Notes: generated by a model from the letters alone, not told the origin. A DNA stretch of 55,893 nucleotides from Deltaproteobacteria bacterium (GCA_016874775.1 VGTJ01000011.1:1-55893), one strand, 5' to 3'; counted from the first letter of the stretch, positions 8,088 through 17,036 are shown. Numbers and translations are program-made.

Positions 8088-8852
8088 ATGAGGCAGTTTA
8101 AGTTGTTGGTTTTGACGGTGGCGGCACTGCTCTCGATCAATGGTCTTGCTCAAGCAAGCACGATTGATATCAATTCGTTGATCAACAAGGGCACTATCAC
8201 CGCAGACAGTTTGACAGGGTCACTCTCTGCACAAGTCAACGGGAATACAGTAGACCTCGGTGCCAATGCCAAAGCCAATTATAATTCAGAAACCGGTCGC
8301 ACGTTTGCATCAGCAAGTGGGACAGGAACGAATGGATCGACATTTACCGTGTCACTGAACGGCGACCCAGATCCAGAAATTATCTGGACTGCATCAATGA
8401 CTGCAGGTACCACGGACACAACTTACCTTTTCACGTTCATTCAGCCGTTCATTGGCGGACCATACGGGACCCTCCATTCAGACGTCAGTGGCAGCACGAC
8501 AGCAAGCAATTCAGGAGGTGCTGGCGTGCAAGTAACTAATATCGGTCTCCAGGTCGGTACTGATCCAGGGACCATCTACGACCACCTCGTTAATGGGTCT
8601 TGTTCTACTGGAGGCGGTTCACAACTCTGTCCTGCATTTGCTGACCTCAATATTAACCCACTCAACCCGCCCACTGACTCAATCGGCAATATGAAAGTGG
8701 TCTTCGGCGCGACGGTGAGTGCCTTTGATGCAGCCACCTTCAACGGGAAGCTCACCCTTGATGGACAAGTTCCGGAACCAGGCACAGTGATTCTCCTCGG
8801 TTCTGGCTTGATCGCCCTTGCATGGCTGAGACGCAAACAGACCAACTCATGA
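8088..8852 (+). CDS. PEP-CTERM sorting-domain surface protein
   Basis: 254 residues. A signal peptide (MRQFKLLVLTVAALLSINGLAQA) is followed by a Thr/Ser/Gly/Asn-rich secreted region with beta-strand character. The C-terminus is a textbook PEP-CTERM sorting signal: VPEPGTVILLGSGLIALAW and then the basic tail LRRKQ. Exosortase recognises the PEP motif, cleaves and transfers the protein during export, usually with exopolysaccharide or biofilm assembly. No exosortase or polysaccharide genes are in this window, so the gene is a dispersed substrate. AAGGAGG at 8076-8082 gives a very strong ribosome site five bases before the ATG. The body has no recognised domain; two Cys (GSCSTGGGSQLC) may pair. 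Confidence 0.9.
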   Translation: MRQFKLLVLTVAALLSINGLAQASTIDINSLINKGTITADSLTGSLSAQVNGNTVDLGANAKANYNSETGRTFASASGTGTNGSTFTVSLNGDPDPEIIWTASMTAGTTDTTYLFTFIQPFIGGPYGTLHSDVSGSTTASNSGGAGVQVTNIGLQVGTDPGTIYDHLVNGSCSTGGGSQLCPAFADLNINPLNPPTDSIGNMKVVFGATVSAFDAATFNGKLTLDGQVPEPGTVILLGSGLIALAWLRRKQTNS

Positions 8853-8895
8853 CCTGATCTACTCGTTCAACCAACGGGAGCGTAGATAATCCTCA

Positions 8896-8934
8896 CAACG
8901 GGCGTCGGGAATCATCTCGACGCCCGTTGCTTTT
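8896..8934 (+). terminator. Rho-independent terminator of the PEP-CTERM gene
   Basis: A 12-bp perfect stem (CAACGGGCGTCG / CGACGCCCGTTG) is followed by CTTTTG, 44 bases after the stop codon. Confidence 0.8.
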
Positions 8935-9034
8935 GTGCTTCGTAGTTTGCCAATACCCAGGCTTTTCTGGTATCCCTATCGGCTAAGTAGGTACCAGGTA
9001 TCAACTGGACCTATATTTCCCCTCAGGAGCAATT

Positions 9035-11629
9035 ATGTCGGATACGCACGAACAAGGTTCGGTCTTTGTCGATGCTCAATCGTATCGCTTACCTGAAACC
9101 GTGAGCCCGGAGCGCTATCAGCTGCGTCTCACCCCCGACCTCACATCTTTCACCTTTGCAGGCGAAGAAACGGTATCCCTCACTATCCACGAACCGGTCT
9201 CAGAAATTACGCTGAATGCCGCAGAACTCACCATTAGCACGGTAACAATCACCGGAACTCACGGTGTGTCCCACAATGGCACGGTACGCTTGGATGACGC
9301 AAACGAGCGCGCGATCTTCACGTTTCCGCAAACACTTTCTCCTGGTGCGTGGCAACTGCACTTACGGTTTGCTGGTACTCTCAACGACAAGCTACACGGC
9401 TTTTACCGGAGTACGTATAAAGACGCGAATGGGCAGGAAAAAACCCTGGCAAGTACTCAATTCGAATCAACCGATGCCCGACGTGCCTTTCCCTGCTGGG
9501 ATGAGCCCGCAGCAAAAGCCATATTTCAGTCAACACTTGTCATTAATAAGCATTTGACAGCGATCTCAAACACCGCCGTTGTGCGTGAAACACCGATCCC
9601 TGGAACCGAGAAAAAAGAAGTCGTGTTTGCAGATACCATCAAAATGTCGACCTATTTGGTCGCGTTCATCGTGGGAGAATTTGAGGGGACACCACCCGTG
9701 TTTGTCGATGGGAAACCGCTCCGCGTGTGGGCGATTCCTGGCAAACGCGACTTAGCCAAATTCGGTCAAGACATCGGGGCTGCGTCCTTACAGTTTTTCA
9801 GCACGTACTACAATTATCCCTACCCTGGCGACAAGCTCGACCTTATCGCCATTCCTGATTTCGCGTCAGGAGCGATGGAGAATCTCGGTGCCATCACTTT
9901 TCGTGAAACTGCACTGCTGGTCGATGTACACCAGGCAACTCGCAGCGAACTTGAACGCGTCGCTGACGTCGTCTCACATGAAAATGCCCATATGTGGTTC
10001 GGTGACCTTGTCACAATGCGCTGGTGGAATGGGTTGTGGCTGAACGAGGCATTCGCCACGTTCATGGAAATGCTCGCAGTCGACCATTGCAAGCCCGAAT
10101 GGCAGCGCTGGACGAGTTTCGCCGTCTCACGTGCAGCAGCCATGCTCGTTGATGGCCTCAACAGCACCCGGCCCATTGAATACCCGGTTCGCTTACCAGC
10201 CGATGCGGCTGGCATGTTCGACATTCTCACCTATGAAAAGGGCGCATCTGTCTTACGCATGCTGGAACAATATCTTGGTGCCGAGGTTTTTCGTCAGGGC
10301 ATCGTCCGTTATCTCCGCAAGCATGAGTACGCGAATACAGAGACCACCGACCTCTGGGATGCTATCGAAGAATCGGCACAGCAGCCTGTCCGTACGCTAA
10401 TGGACTCCTGGGTGTTTCAGCCTGGCTATCCACTCATCACCGCCGAGATGGACCACAATGTCCTGCTCTTACGGCAGCAACGGTTTCTCTATTTGGCGAA
10501 TACAGCCGCGGACGAGCAACGCTGGCAGGTGCCCATCTTTCTTCGCGTAAAAACTGCGGCAGGCGTACAAGAACAACGCCTCTTGCTCACTGATCGTGAA
10601 ATGCGCATCCCGCTCCCTGCAGCGCCCGAATGGGTCGTGGTCAATGCCGGTGGACCGGGGTTCTATCGCGTTCGCTACTCGCAAGACCTGCTAACGCGTC
10701 TCACGCGTGCCTCGCAAACAGCACTCTCAGCGGTAGAACGCTTCAACCTGATCAATGACACCTGGGCGGCCACTCTTGCCGGGCTGACGCCAGTCGTCTC
10801 GTATCTCGATCTCCTCCAGATCTTCCGTGAAGAGACCGACCACAACGTGTGGACCGCGATGCTCGGATCGTGTCACTACTTGTATCGACTCCTTGATGCC
10901 GAGCAGCGTACAGGCTTGCAGGGGTTTCTCCGCGCCTTCCTCCGTCCGATTACACAAAAACTCGGTTGGGATCCGTCCCCCGGAGAAAATGAACTCACCC
11001 GTCAGTTACGTGGTGAACTCCTGAATGCATTAGGGACACTCGGAAATGATCCTGCGACACAGAACGAAGCGAAAGTTCGTTACCAGCAGTACAGAACGAC
11101 ACCCAACGCGGTTGACCGCAACATTGTCCCTGCCTTGGTTGCTATTCTCGCTCACATGGGAAGTCGCGCAGAGTATGAAGAGTTTCATGCCAATGTCGGT
11201 AGCGCAAAGACTCCGCAAGAAGAACAACGCTATCTGTTCGCGCTCGCCGCCTTCCGACATACGGACTTGCTTGACCGCACCCTCACGATGACGATCAATG
11301 GGGAGGTGCGCACGCAAAACGCGCCGTATCTTATGCGGGCACTGCTCTTGAACACTGATGGCCGCGAGCATGTCTGGAAGTTTCTCACACAGCACTGGGA
11401 CGAGATGATACGCCAGTATCCTGACAACTCGATCGTCCGTATGGGCGAAGGGATTACCGCCCTAGTGACTCCTGCGCTCGAAGCCGACGTACAGGCATTC
11501 TTCTCTTCACATCCAGTCAAACAAGGGGCGAAGACGATGGAGCAGCATTTGGAGAAGCTGCGCATCGCGGTTGCGTGTAAGCAGCGAGAGGAAAAGAGTC
11601 TGACGACGTACCTGGCTCGTCTCCAGTAG
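9035..11629 (+). CDS. M1-family zinc aminopeptidase (PSA/ERAP type)
   Basis: 864 residues, the normal length for the family. It removes N-terminal amino acids from peptides. The exopeptidase motif GAMEN lies near residue 279 and the zinc site HENAH near 315, followed 18 residues later by the third ligand in NEAFATF; the family's usual HELAH is HENAH here. A Tyr for transition-state binding is expected in the GASVLRMLEQYLG region (TYEKGAS). The C-terminal 330 residues form the ERAP1_C helical domain. There is no signal peptide, so it is probably cytosolic. AGGAG sits six bases before the ATG. It is transcribed alone, between two hairpins. Confidence 0.93.
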   Translation: MSDTHEQGSVFVDAQSYRLPETVSPERYQLRLTPDLTSFTFAGEETVSLTIHEPVSEITLNAAELTISTVTITGTHGVSHNGTVRLDDANERAIFTFPQTLSPGAWQLHLRFAGTLNDKLHGFYRSTYKDANGQEKTLASTQFESTDARRAFPCWDEPAAKAIFQSTLVINKHLTAISNTAVVRETPIPGTEKKEVVFADTIKMSTYLVAFIVGEFEGTPPVFVDGKPLRVWAIPGKRDLAKFGQDIGAASLQFFSTYYNYPYPGDKLDLIAIPDFASGAMENLGAITFRETALLVDVHQATRSELERVADVVSHENAHMWFGDLVTMRWWNGLWLNEAFATFMEMLAVDHCKPEWQRWTSFAVSRAAAMLVDGLNSTRPIEYPVRLPADAAGMFDILTYEKGASVLRMLEQYLGAEVFRQGIVRYLRKHEYANTETTDLWDAIEESAQQPVRTLMDSWVFQPGYPLITAEMDHNVLLLRQQRFLYLANTAADEQRWQVPIFLRVKTAAGVQEQRLLLTDREMRIPLPAAPEWVVVNAGGPGFYRVRYSQDLLTRLTRASQTALSAVERFNLINDTWAATLAGLTPVVSYLDLLQIFREETDHNVWTAMLGSCHYLYRLLDAEQRTGLQGFLRAFLRPITQKLGWDPSPGENELTRQLRGELLNALGTLGNDPATQNEAKVRYQQYRTTPNAVDRNIVPALVAILAHMGSRAEYEEFHANVGSAKTPQEEQRYLFALAAFRHTDLLDRTLTMTINGEVRTQNAPYLMRALLLNTDGREHVWKFLTQHWDEMIRQYPDNSIVRMGEGITALVTPALEADVQAFFSSHPVKQGAKTMEQHLEKLRIAVACKQREEKSLTTYLARLQ

Positions 11630-11675
11630 AGCCAGAACAGACAACTCTCACGTGAGCCGCCTCTGTCATGGTAAG

Positions 11676-11719
11676 GGCGACGACGCAGTCTGTGTATGCT
11701 ATCAGGCTGCGTCGTCGCC
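11676..11719. terminator. Long hairpin after the aminopeptidase gene
   Basis: A perfect 13-bp stem (GGCGACGACGCAG / CTGCGTCGTCGCC) with an 18-base loop, about 45 bases after the aminopeptidase stop. There is no T-run, so termination is a guess; it may equally be a mobile palindrome. Confidence 0.45.
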
Positions 11720-11785
11720 TCAGGCTCCTCGCAAGGGCAGCGTGTTCCTACTTTTCAGCTCACCTCTCAGCGAAGCCTCTCCTTC

Positions 11786-11900
11786 CTAAATCAAACCACC
11801 CGAGATTGGTACATTTTGGCTGGTCACCGGAGAGGCCGTCGCGTGCGCCATGCGCACGGGAATCAAAGCTGGCAAGCGCGTCGTGCGCATGGCGCACGCC
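11786..11900. repeat. Dispersed palindromic repeat, copy 1
   Basis: Contains a 17-bp inverted repeat (GCGTGCGCCATGCGCAC at 11841-11857 and its complement at 11883-11899). The core CGCCATGCGCACGGGAATC and the flanking TCACC(A/G)GAG are found again, reversed, at about 45170-45250. The rest of the 11630-12137 gap holds no gene I can support. Confidence 0.6.
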
Positions 11901-12137
11901 ACCCCAACTGTACGAATGTTCCGTGGTTCGATTTCGTCTCGTTCACGTTGTGCATCTCACGACACGCCTCGTTGCTGACCTCAATTCTCGATTGTTTCCT
12001 ATCGCTCTCCGTTCACAGATCATCAGAGTTTTCATTTTGTTGTTACTTATGTGACAGGCACAAAAAGTCGCAAAAATTGAGACGATAAATCGCTGGTTCA
12101 TACTGCACAGATCTGCTAGCGTTTTCTCAGAGGCGCT

Positions 12138-12923
12138 ATGAAAGAACTGATCGGCATCGTGATAGGGCTCCTGACCTTCTTCTTGCTCGTATCACTATGC
12201 GTGAGTAACTACGGACGCACTCCTTCTGCTCAACGGAAGATCACTGGTACGCACGTCACACGACTACCAGCCCCCGAGAAAACGCAATCCCTAGCTCCCA
12301 CTCCTGTCCCCCCAGTAGCCTCTTCTGCTGCGGTAGCTGCTGCCGCAGCAGCCGCAACTCCTCTCGTTAGTGCGGCAGTCCCTGCAGCTGGAGCAGCAAC
12401 GCCCCACGAACCTGCTCACACCCCGACTTCTTCTCCGCCACCTGCAGGCACGTCTGATCCAGCGTTGGGTTCATTATCCGAGTCGAAAACCTCACTTGGA
12501 GTGACGATGACCAGTGATCATGCTGATGCGATGATTGAATTCCAAACTGGCTGTGCGCACATCTCGCGCAGAGGGCAAACCACCTTGAAAGCGCTCCTCT
12601 CAGCGTTAACGCGTACGCCGCATTCGCAAGTCGAGATTCGAGGCTATACGGATAACAGTGGTCACCAGCAGTTCAATGAGGATCTCAGCCGCCTACGTGC
12701 AGACGTCGTCCGCTACTATCTGATGACACGAGGAATAGAGGCGGCACGTATTCGCACCAGTGGGCATGGCCCCAAATCTCCCATTGCTGATAATCGAACC
12801 CCACAGGCCGCCAGCGCAACCGTCGCGTGCAAGTTACTCTCCATGACTCCGCACTGCGGAGCACACGGTGAAAAAGGAGTTTCTCAATGTCACCATTGTT
12901 TATGCAAATTCTTTTGTATCTGA
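12138..12923 (+). CDS. Membrane-anchored OmpA-domain protein, module 1
   Basis: 261 residues. One N-terminal membrane helix (IGIVIGLLTFFLLVSLCV, no lipobox) is followed by a Pro/Ala/Thr-rich linker of about 100 residues. A C-terminal OmpA/MotB-like domain begins near MIEFQTGC and includes VEIRGYTDNSGHQQFNEDLSR, with the Asp and Arg that bind diaminopimelate in peptidoglycan. The expected NRRVEI near the end is degraded (PQAASATVACKL), and the tail after it is Cys-rich and may be an out-of-frame extension. It overlaps the next gene by 37 bases. Order and content match the pair at 14023-16140, so this looks like half of a duplicated module. Role inferred: tethering the inner membrane or a complex to the cell wall. 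Confidence 0.75.
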   Translation: MKELIGIVIGLLTFFLLVSLCVSNYGRTPSAQRKITGTHVTRLPAPEKTQSLAPTPVPPVASSAAVAAAAAAATPLVSAAVPAAGAATPHEPAHTPTSSPPPAGTSDPALGSLSESKTSLGVTMTSDHADAMIEFQTGCAHISRRGQTTLKALLSALTRTPHSQVEIRGYTDNSGHQQFNEDLSRLRADVVRYYLMTRGIEAARIRTSGHGPKSPIADNRTPQAASATVACKLLSMTPHCGAHGEKGVSQCHHCLCKFFCI

Positions 12924-13825
12924 GCTCAGCATTTGCTCTCGGAGCCCTGGTGGGATGGCTGACAAAGCAACTCCTTGCTAACCAGGAAAGCCAGCGGACT
13001 GATAAAATCTGGGAGAATCGACTCCACGACAAACAGCAAGAGGTGGAAAACGCGCAACAAGAAGTCCGTGATCACGAAGATCAGCTGCAAAGCCTTGAGG
13101 AGCAACTCCATGCAGCACGTGCTCGCGTAGAAGAGCGAAGTATCTCTTTAGCAGCCTTAACACGGGACTTTGGAGCGAAGACTTCTGAACTAGCATCGCT
13201 GACGTCCCACGTGCGAACGCTGCGAGAGAAGGAGGCGAAAAGTACCGCTGCGTTGTCAGAAGAGCGGCAGCTCTCCCAGCGCCTTGAACATGAAGTTCAG
13301 TCCTTACGTCGCGACTTGGCCGACAAAACTGAAGCCCAGCTCCAGATTTCTCGACAGCTACAAGACCAGGAACGCCAGGGCAAACTTATCCGAGAACTCG
13401 AAGCAAGTCATAAAACGCAACGAACTCGTTTTGAGACAATCATCCGGACAAAGGATATTGAGTTACAACAGTTGCAGCAGCGATTCTCTGCCCTAGAAGC
13501 ACAGTTGGCTCGCCTCACTGAGAGCAACGGCAAATTGCGGCACTCTTGCGCTCACTATCAGCGCACTCTAAATGAGAAAGAAACGGCAATTGTTCAACTG
13601 CAAAATCGTGTTCATGAATTCGAACCACCGGCTACGCCACCAATCTCCCAGACACCAGAGCCTGATGTCCGCATGCACATGGACACGCGCGACAAAGACA
13701 GCGAAATCTCCCGTCTCCGGGCGCGAATCGCTGGTCTGCAATTACTTTTACGCCGAGGCCCTGCTCGCCTCCGCCCTGTCGCTCCTCAAGCCCTCGTTGA
13801 CATCACCAAGAGCGATACTCGATGA
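12887..13825 (+). CDS. Membrane-anchored coiled-coil protein, module 1
   Basis: 312 residues. A single N-terminal helix (ILLYLSSAFALGALVGWLTKQLL) anchors a long coiled coil, roughly residues 40-240, rich in Gln, Glu, Arg and Leu (QQEVENAQQEVRDHEDQLQ, LEEQLHAARARVEE). A Pro-rich break follows, then the conserved segment DSEISRLRARIAGLQLLLRR. The paralogue at 14728 has the same helix signature ([12 protein letters not shown]) and the matching segment [19 protein letters not shown]. Unlike the paralogue it ends soon after, without a DUF4332 domain. AAAAAGGAG precedes the ATG, which lies inside the upstream OmpA gene, indicating translational coupling. I know no named family; a scaffold or spacer role is inferred. 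Confidence 0.75.
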   Translation: MSPLFMQILLYLSSAFALGALVGWLTKQLLANQESQRTDKIWENRLHDKQQEVENAQQEVRDHEDQLQSLEEQLHAARARVEERSISLAALTRDFGAKTSELASLTSHVRTLREKEAKSTAALSEERQLSQRLEHEVQSLRRDLADKTEAQLQISRQLQDQERQGKLIRELEASHKTQRTRFETIIRTKDIELQQLQQRFSALEAQLARLTESNGKLRHSCAHYQRTLNEKETAIVQLQNRVHEFEPPATPPISQTPEPDVRMHMDTRDKDSEISRLRARIAGLQLLLRRGPARLRPVAPQALVDITKSDTR

Positions 13826-14022
13826 AAATGACCGTCTGACGTTTATTCTTACAGAGCCTGGAAAACAGAGACCGTTCTTTTGAGGAAACGTCGTCTCATC
13901 CGGGACCCTTGTTTTCTCTCCCCCTTCAGTTGCATCCTACAGAAAGTGGGGGGTTTTAAATTAGAACTTTCTGTCGTTGTGACTCTCCGCTTGTGCTCCC
14001 TCGACAATGAGGATGGCTGTGC

Positions 14023-14715
14023 ATGACGGAAAAGCTTGGAATTATTGTTGGGATTGTCTCTTTTCTCGGGTTTTCGGTGTTTTGTACGTGGCATCATGCG
14101 ATGTCACCAGAAATGCATCCCTCTTCCAGTAGTTCACCTTCCTCCGCACCACCTACATCACTGGAAGCCCCCTTCTCTTCTGCGGCCCTCCCCTCTTCTA
14201 CTACTACAACTGTCACTACAACTGAGATACAATCACCAACAACCTTAGACCCCATCCCTCAACCTTCTCCCGCACCAACTGTGCTCCCTCCACAACCTCC
14301 AACGGCGTCTCTTCCTCCAGAAACGCTAATTCAAGAAGAGGCTCAGCAACCGGCTGTTCCGCATACGCTTAGAGGGAAGGTCATTGAGTTTGACGCTGGT
14401 AGTGATGCACTCTCGACCAAGGGCCGTTTCGCTCTGACCTCTATTCTTGCTATGCTTCGTAATCGTCCTGCGGCACATATCGAAATCACTGGTCACACCG
14501 ATAATCTGGGCACCGAAGACTACAACATAGACTTGAGCCAGCGCCGCGCCGAGACAGTGAGGTTATATCTCCTCTCTCAGGGGATAGCGGAGGAGCAACT
14601 GTCCATGCAGGCATACGGATCTTCTCTCCCCATTGCTAACAACGCCACGCCAGAAGGACGGCAGCGGAATCGGAGTGCTGAAGTTATCGTGCACTCAGAC
14701 TCTCTTGGGAGCTGA
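14023..14715 (+). CDS. Membrane-anchored OmpA-domain protein, module 2
   Basis: 230 residues with the same plan as the gene at 12138: an N-terminal helix (LGIIVGIVSFLGFSVFCTW), a Ser/Pro/Thr-rich linker of about 90 residues, and an OmpA-like domain. Here the domain is intact: VIEFDAGSDALSTKG, IEITGHTDNLGTEDYNIDLSQRRAETV and GRQRNRSAEVIV. The Asp of TDN and the Arg of SQRRAE are the usual diaminopimelate contacts. It would span the inner membrane once and hold peptidoglycan. It is followed after 12 bases by the second coiled-coil gene. GAGGAT sits eight bases before the ATG. Confidence 0.85.
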   Translation: MTEKLGIIVGIVSFLGFSVFCTWHHAMSPEMHPSSSSSPSSAPPTSLEAPFSSAALPSSTTTTVTTTEIQSPTTLDPIPQPSPAPTVLPPQPPTASLPPETLIQEEAQQPAVPHTLRGKVIEFDAGSDALSTKGRFALTSILAMLRNRPAAHIEITGHTDNLGTEDYNIDLSQRRAETVRLYLLSQGIAEEQLSMQAYGSSLPIANNATPEGRQRNRSAEVIVHSDSLGS

Positions 14716-14727
14716 AGGAAGAGGAAT

Positions 14728-16140
14728 ATGACTATGTCTCTTGCTCTTATTGCACAACTCTGGCTCTGTCTCCTTTCAGCTTTTGGGCTCGGGTTGTTTG
14801 TTGGTTGGCTCTGGAAACAACTGCTCACTTCACGCAAGCGGGATGGCTTCTCACGACCCAAAGAACTCGACTCTACCGAACGCGGAGGAGTCACGAAAGA
14901 ACGTGAAAGCAACGCTGCGCTGGTCATTCTTCGCAATCAAGTCACTACCGCCACTGAGGCATTGCAGAAGCGAGAAGAAGCTCTAGCGGGACTAACAACT
15001 GATCTCGCTGAGAAAATCGCAACGTTATCAGGAACTGTCGCGCAAACTGAGAAACTACACACACGCCTCGCCGAGACTGAAGCGACGCTGCAACAAAACT
15101 TGCAATCGACACGAACGCTGGAAGCAGAAGTAAAGGCGCTCCGCAATGAATTGGGGAATAAGCCTGAGGAATTCCGCCTGACACCTCAACACTTTGCCGA
15201 ACCAAGCTTACGCTACGACACAACCACAGAAAGCGAGGAGCGGATTACTGAATTGATGACCCATCTGCAATCAGTCCTGCAAGAAAAAGAGACAGTCATT
15301 AGTGGCCTACATGCTCAGGTGCTCTCGCTGGAACCTCTAAAAACCAAACTTTCAGAATGCACCAGCACCCTCCAAGAAACCGAGACATATTATCAGCAGG
15401 AGGTTCGCGACAAAGAAGCGGAAATTATTCGCCTCCAGGCCCAACTGGCCTCCTTCCAACACTCCGTTGCCGAAGGCGCAGAAAACGAAGCGAAGCTAGC
15501 GGAATTTAAAGTGCGCTACCAGGCCATCGTGCGAGAAAAAGATGCAATGCTGACTCGTCTTCAATCTCGTATTGCTGGTCTCGAACTGCTTCTCCATCGC
15601 AAGAGCGATGCGATTACCGTACCGGTGCAGTTTTCACCGAGTGTGCACCATCGGAGTCCAACCAGTTTTCCCCGGGACTCAATCCTAACGCGAGCAAAAG
15701 CATTTTTGAGCGACCTCACTGAGATTAGGAGCCTTGACGAAGCCTATCTGCCAAAACTTCGTGAAGCAGGAATAGCGACAAGAGCGGTGTTATTGGAACG
15801 AGGCAGAACTGTCGAAGGACGCAACGAAATTTCCGCCAAAACTGGTATTCCGGCTGAACTCATTCTCCAATGGGTACGTCATGCAGACTTGCTGCGCCTG
15901 AACGGCATGTCTGTAACATACGCAGAACTGCTTGATGCAGCAGGCGTGGATTCGGTCACGGCACTCACGAAATGCACCGCAGAAACATTGCACCAGAAGT
16001 TTCTCGACGTGAACGCTTCTCGACATCTCTCGCGGATTTTACCCATCCTCGCGCAGATTCGTGACTGGATTGAACAAGCACGCAATCTTCCTCATACTAG
16101 CGAAGAGCTGCATTTGTCAGTTGCCGGTCAGACGTCATAG
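14728..16140 (+). CDS. Membrane-anchored coiled-coil protein with C-terminal DUF4332 domain, module 2
   Basis: 470 residues. An N-terminal helix ([23 protein letters not shown]) is followed by a coiled coil over roughly residues 60-285, ending in the shared segment [19 protein letters not shown]. After a linker, residues 325-445 form a DUF4332-like helical domain with two helix-hairpin-helix units: [19 protein letters not shown], then [20 protein letters not shown] and [18 protein letters not shown]. Such domains resemble the HhH folds that bind DNA or proteins. Topology puts either the coil or the OmpA partner in the periplasm; the positive residues after the helix ([10 protein letters not shown]) suggest the coil and DUF4332 are cytosolic. 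The pair could then link cell wall and cytoplasm; this is inference. Confidence 0.78.
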   Translation: MTMSLALIAQLWLCLLSAFGLGLFVGWLWKQLLTSRKRDGFSRPKELDSTERGGVTKERESNAALVILRNQVTTATEALQKREEALAGLTTDLAEKIATLSGTVAQTEKLHTRLAETEATLQQNLQSTRTLEAEVKALRNELGNKPEEFRLTPQHFAEPSLRYDTTTESEERITELMTHLQSVLQEKETVISGLHAQVLSLEPLKTKLSECTSTLQETETYYQQEVRDKEAEIIRLQAQLASFQHSVAEGAENEAKLAEFKVRYQAIVREKDAMLTRLQSRIAGLELLLHRKSDAITVPVQFSPSVHHRSPTSFPRDSILTRAKAFLSDLTEIRSLDEAYLPKLREAGIATRAVLLERGRTVEGRNEISAKTGIPAELILQWVRHADLLRLNGMSVTYAELLDAAGVDSVTALTKCTAETLHQKFLDVNASRHLSRILPILAQIRDWIEQARNLPHTSEELHLSVAGQTS

Positions 16141-16159
16141 TTCTTACTCTGCTCTCAAC

Positions 16160-16417
16160 ATGGATGAAGAGCTGTTCCCCGAAGCGACGCCGGGCTACGA
16201 CCTCTCTTCGACAGGTCGACTGCTAGCGGATCAGGCTTTTTCGCGCGCAGCTGGCGCCCCGCTGGTCCCTGGCAATAGTCTTCGCTTGCTCAAAGACGCA
16301 ACCGAGAATTATCCGGCCTGGCTTGAAGCAATTGCCAGCGCAAGGCACCGGATTCACATCGAGAGTTACATTATTCATGACGACAAGGCCTGGTTATGCT
16401 ACAGGACTAGCCATTAG
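16160..16417 (+). pseudogene. Truncated phospholipase D / cardiolipin synthase-like gene
   Basis: The frame reads [15 protein letters not shown], then [20 protein letters not shown] and [16 protein letters not shown], the standard opening of the PLD-superfamily cardiolipin synthase domain. Homology ends at HDD, where the family continues toward its two HKD motifs; instead the frame runs on for about ten unrelated codons and stops inside the MITE at 16412. Neither HKD motif is present anywhere downstream. The break (about 16383) is some 25 bases before the MITE, so the MITE is probably not what truncated it. There is no good ribosome site, and it follows the DUF4332 gene by 19 bases. Confidence 0.65.
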
Positions 16418-16585
16418 TTTCGCACTTTTTTGACCCCTCGGAACCCCAGATTTATTGGGGTTTCCCGAGGCAGATGCGATTTTTATCAACACCTTGGTAC
16501 ACCGTAAATGCGCTCAAGAGTCAAAAGAATGGGCGAAATCTTCAATTTTCCCTAATTTTCACTCTCGAAAAGTGCGAAACTAATG
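16412..16585. mobile_element. 174-bp MITE with perfect 18-bp terminal inverted repeats
   Basis: The ends are CATTAGTTTCGCACTTTT (16412-16429) and its exact complement (16568-16585). The element is flanked by a direct repeat ACTAGC (16406-16411 and 16586-16591), a plausible 6-bp target duplication. It has no coding capacity. Inside it lies a second imperfect hairpin (about 16436-16470, CCTCGGAACCCCA / TGGGGTTTCCCGAGG). It therefore looks like a non-autonomous element moved by a transposase encoded elsewhere. The insertion gave the minus-strand neighbour a new stop codon. Confidence 0.8.
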
Positions 16586-16795
16586 ACTAGCAGCTCGTTG
16601 GTTTTCGATCTCAATCTCATCTGGAAATACGGGAACAGCAATGCCACTGTCCCAGTTCACCAGGATGAGTTGGCGCCCGAGATTCTCCATCTCATACACA
16701 ATGGTACCGTGGCTTTCTCGCGGCAAATCCCCCTTCACGGTGCGCACCAAATGACGCGTGTGACAACGAAGGCCAGCATGGGTCCGATCGATCAT
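16580..16795 (-). CDS. Small conserved-looking SH3-like protein with MITE-altered C-terminus
   Basis: 71 residues. A strong ribosome site (AAGGAGG, seven bases before the ATG at 16795) supports real translation. The sequence includes RCHTRHLVRTVKG, then RESHGTIVYEMENLGRQL and LVNWDSGIAVPVFPDEIEIE, which reads like a small beta-barrel of about 60 residues. I recall similar unnamed proteins but know no function. The last two residues (SH) and the stop codon are provided by the MITE at 16412-16585; removing the MITE and one ACTAGC copy would give an ending ...AASPVA-stop, so the core is intact. Confidence 0.7.
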   Translation of the reverse strand: MIDRTHAGLRCHTRHLVRTVKGDLPRESHGTIVYEMENLGRQLILVNWDSGIAVPVFPDEIEIENQRAASH

Positions 16796-17036
16796 GACAC
16801 ATCCTCCTTACACAGATGTCTCATTTTGATTAAATGTCACCAACCAGCGAAAGTTTCACTCTGAAACTTTCATCCCCCAACGATTCTCTCTATGAGTGAG
16901 ATCGGGATGTATGAACAAAGCTTTAGACGTTCCTGAAAAATTTCCCTCTCGATCTTGACAGCCAGGCATTGAGCCTCTAAGAACAGCGAGGAACAGTCAC
17001 GTCTGAAGAGCATCGCAAAGGAAGTAACGTCGCTTT

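Noticed and set aside
16383-16411. The MITE as the cause of the phospholipase D truncation
   Set aside because: PLD similarity already ends about 25 bases before the MITE's target duplication.
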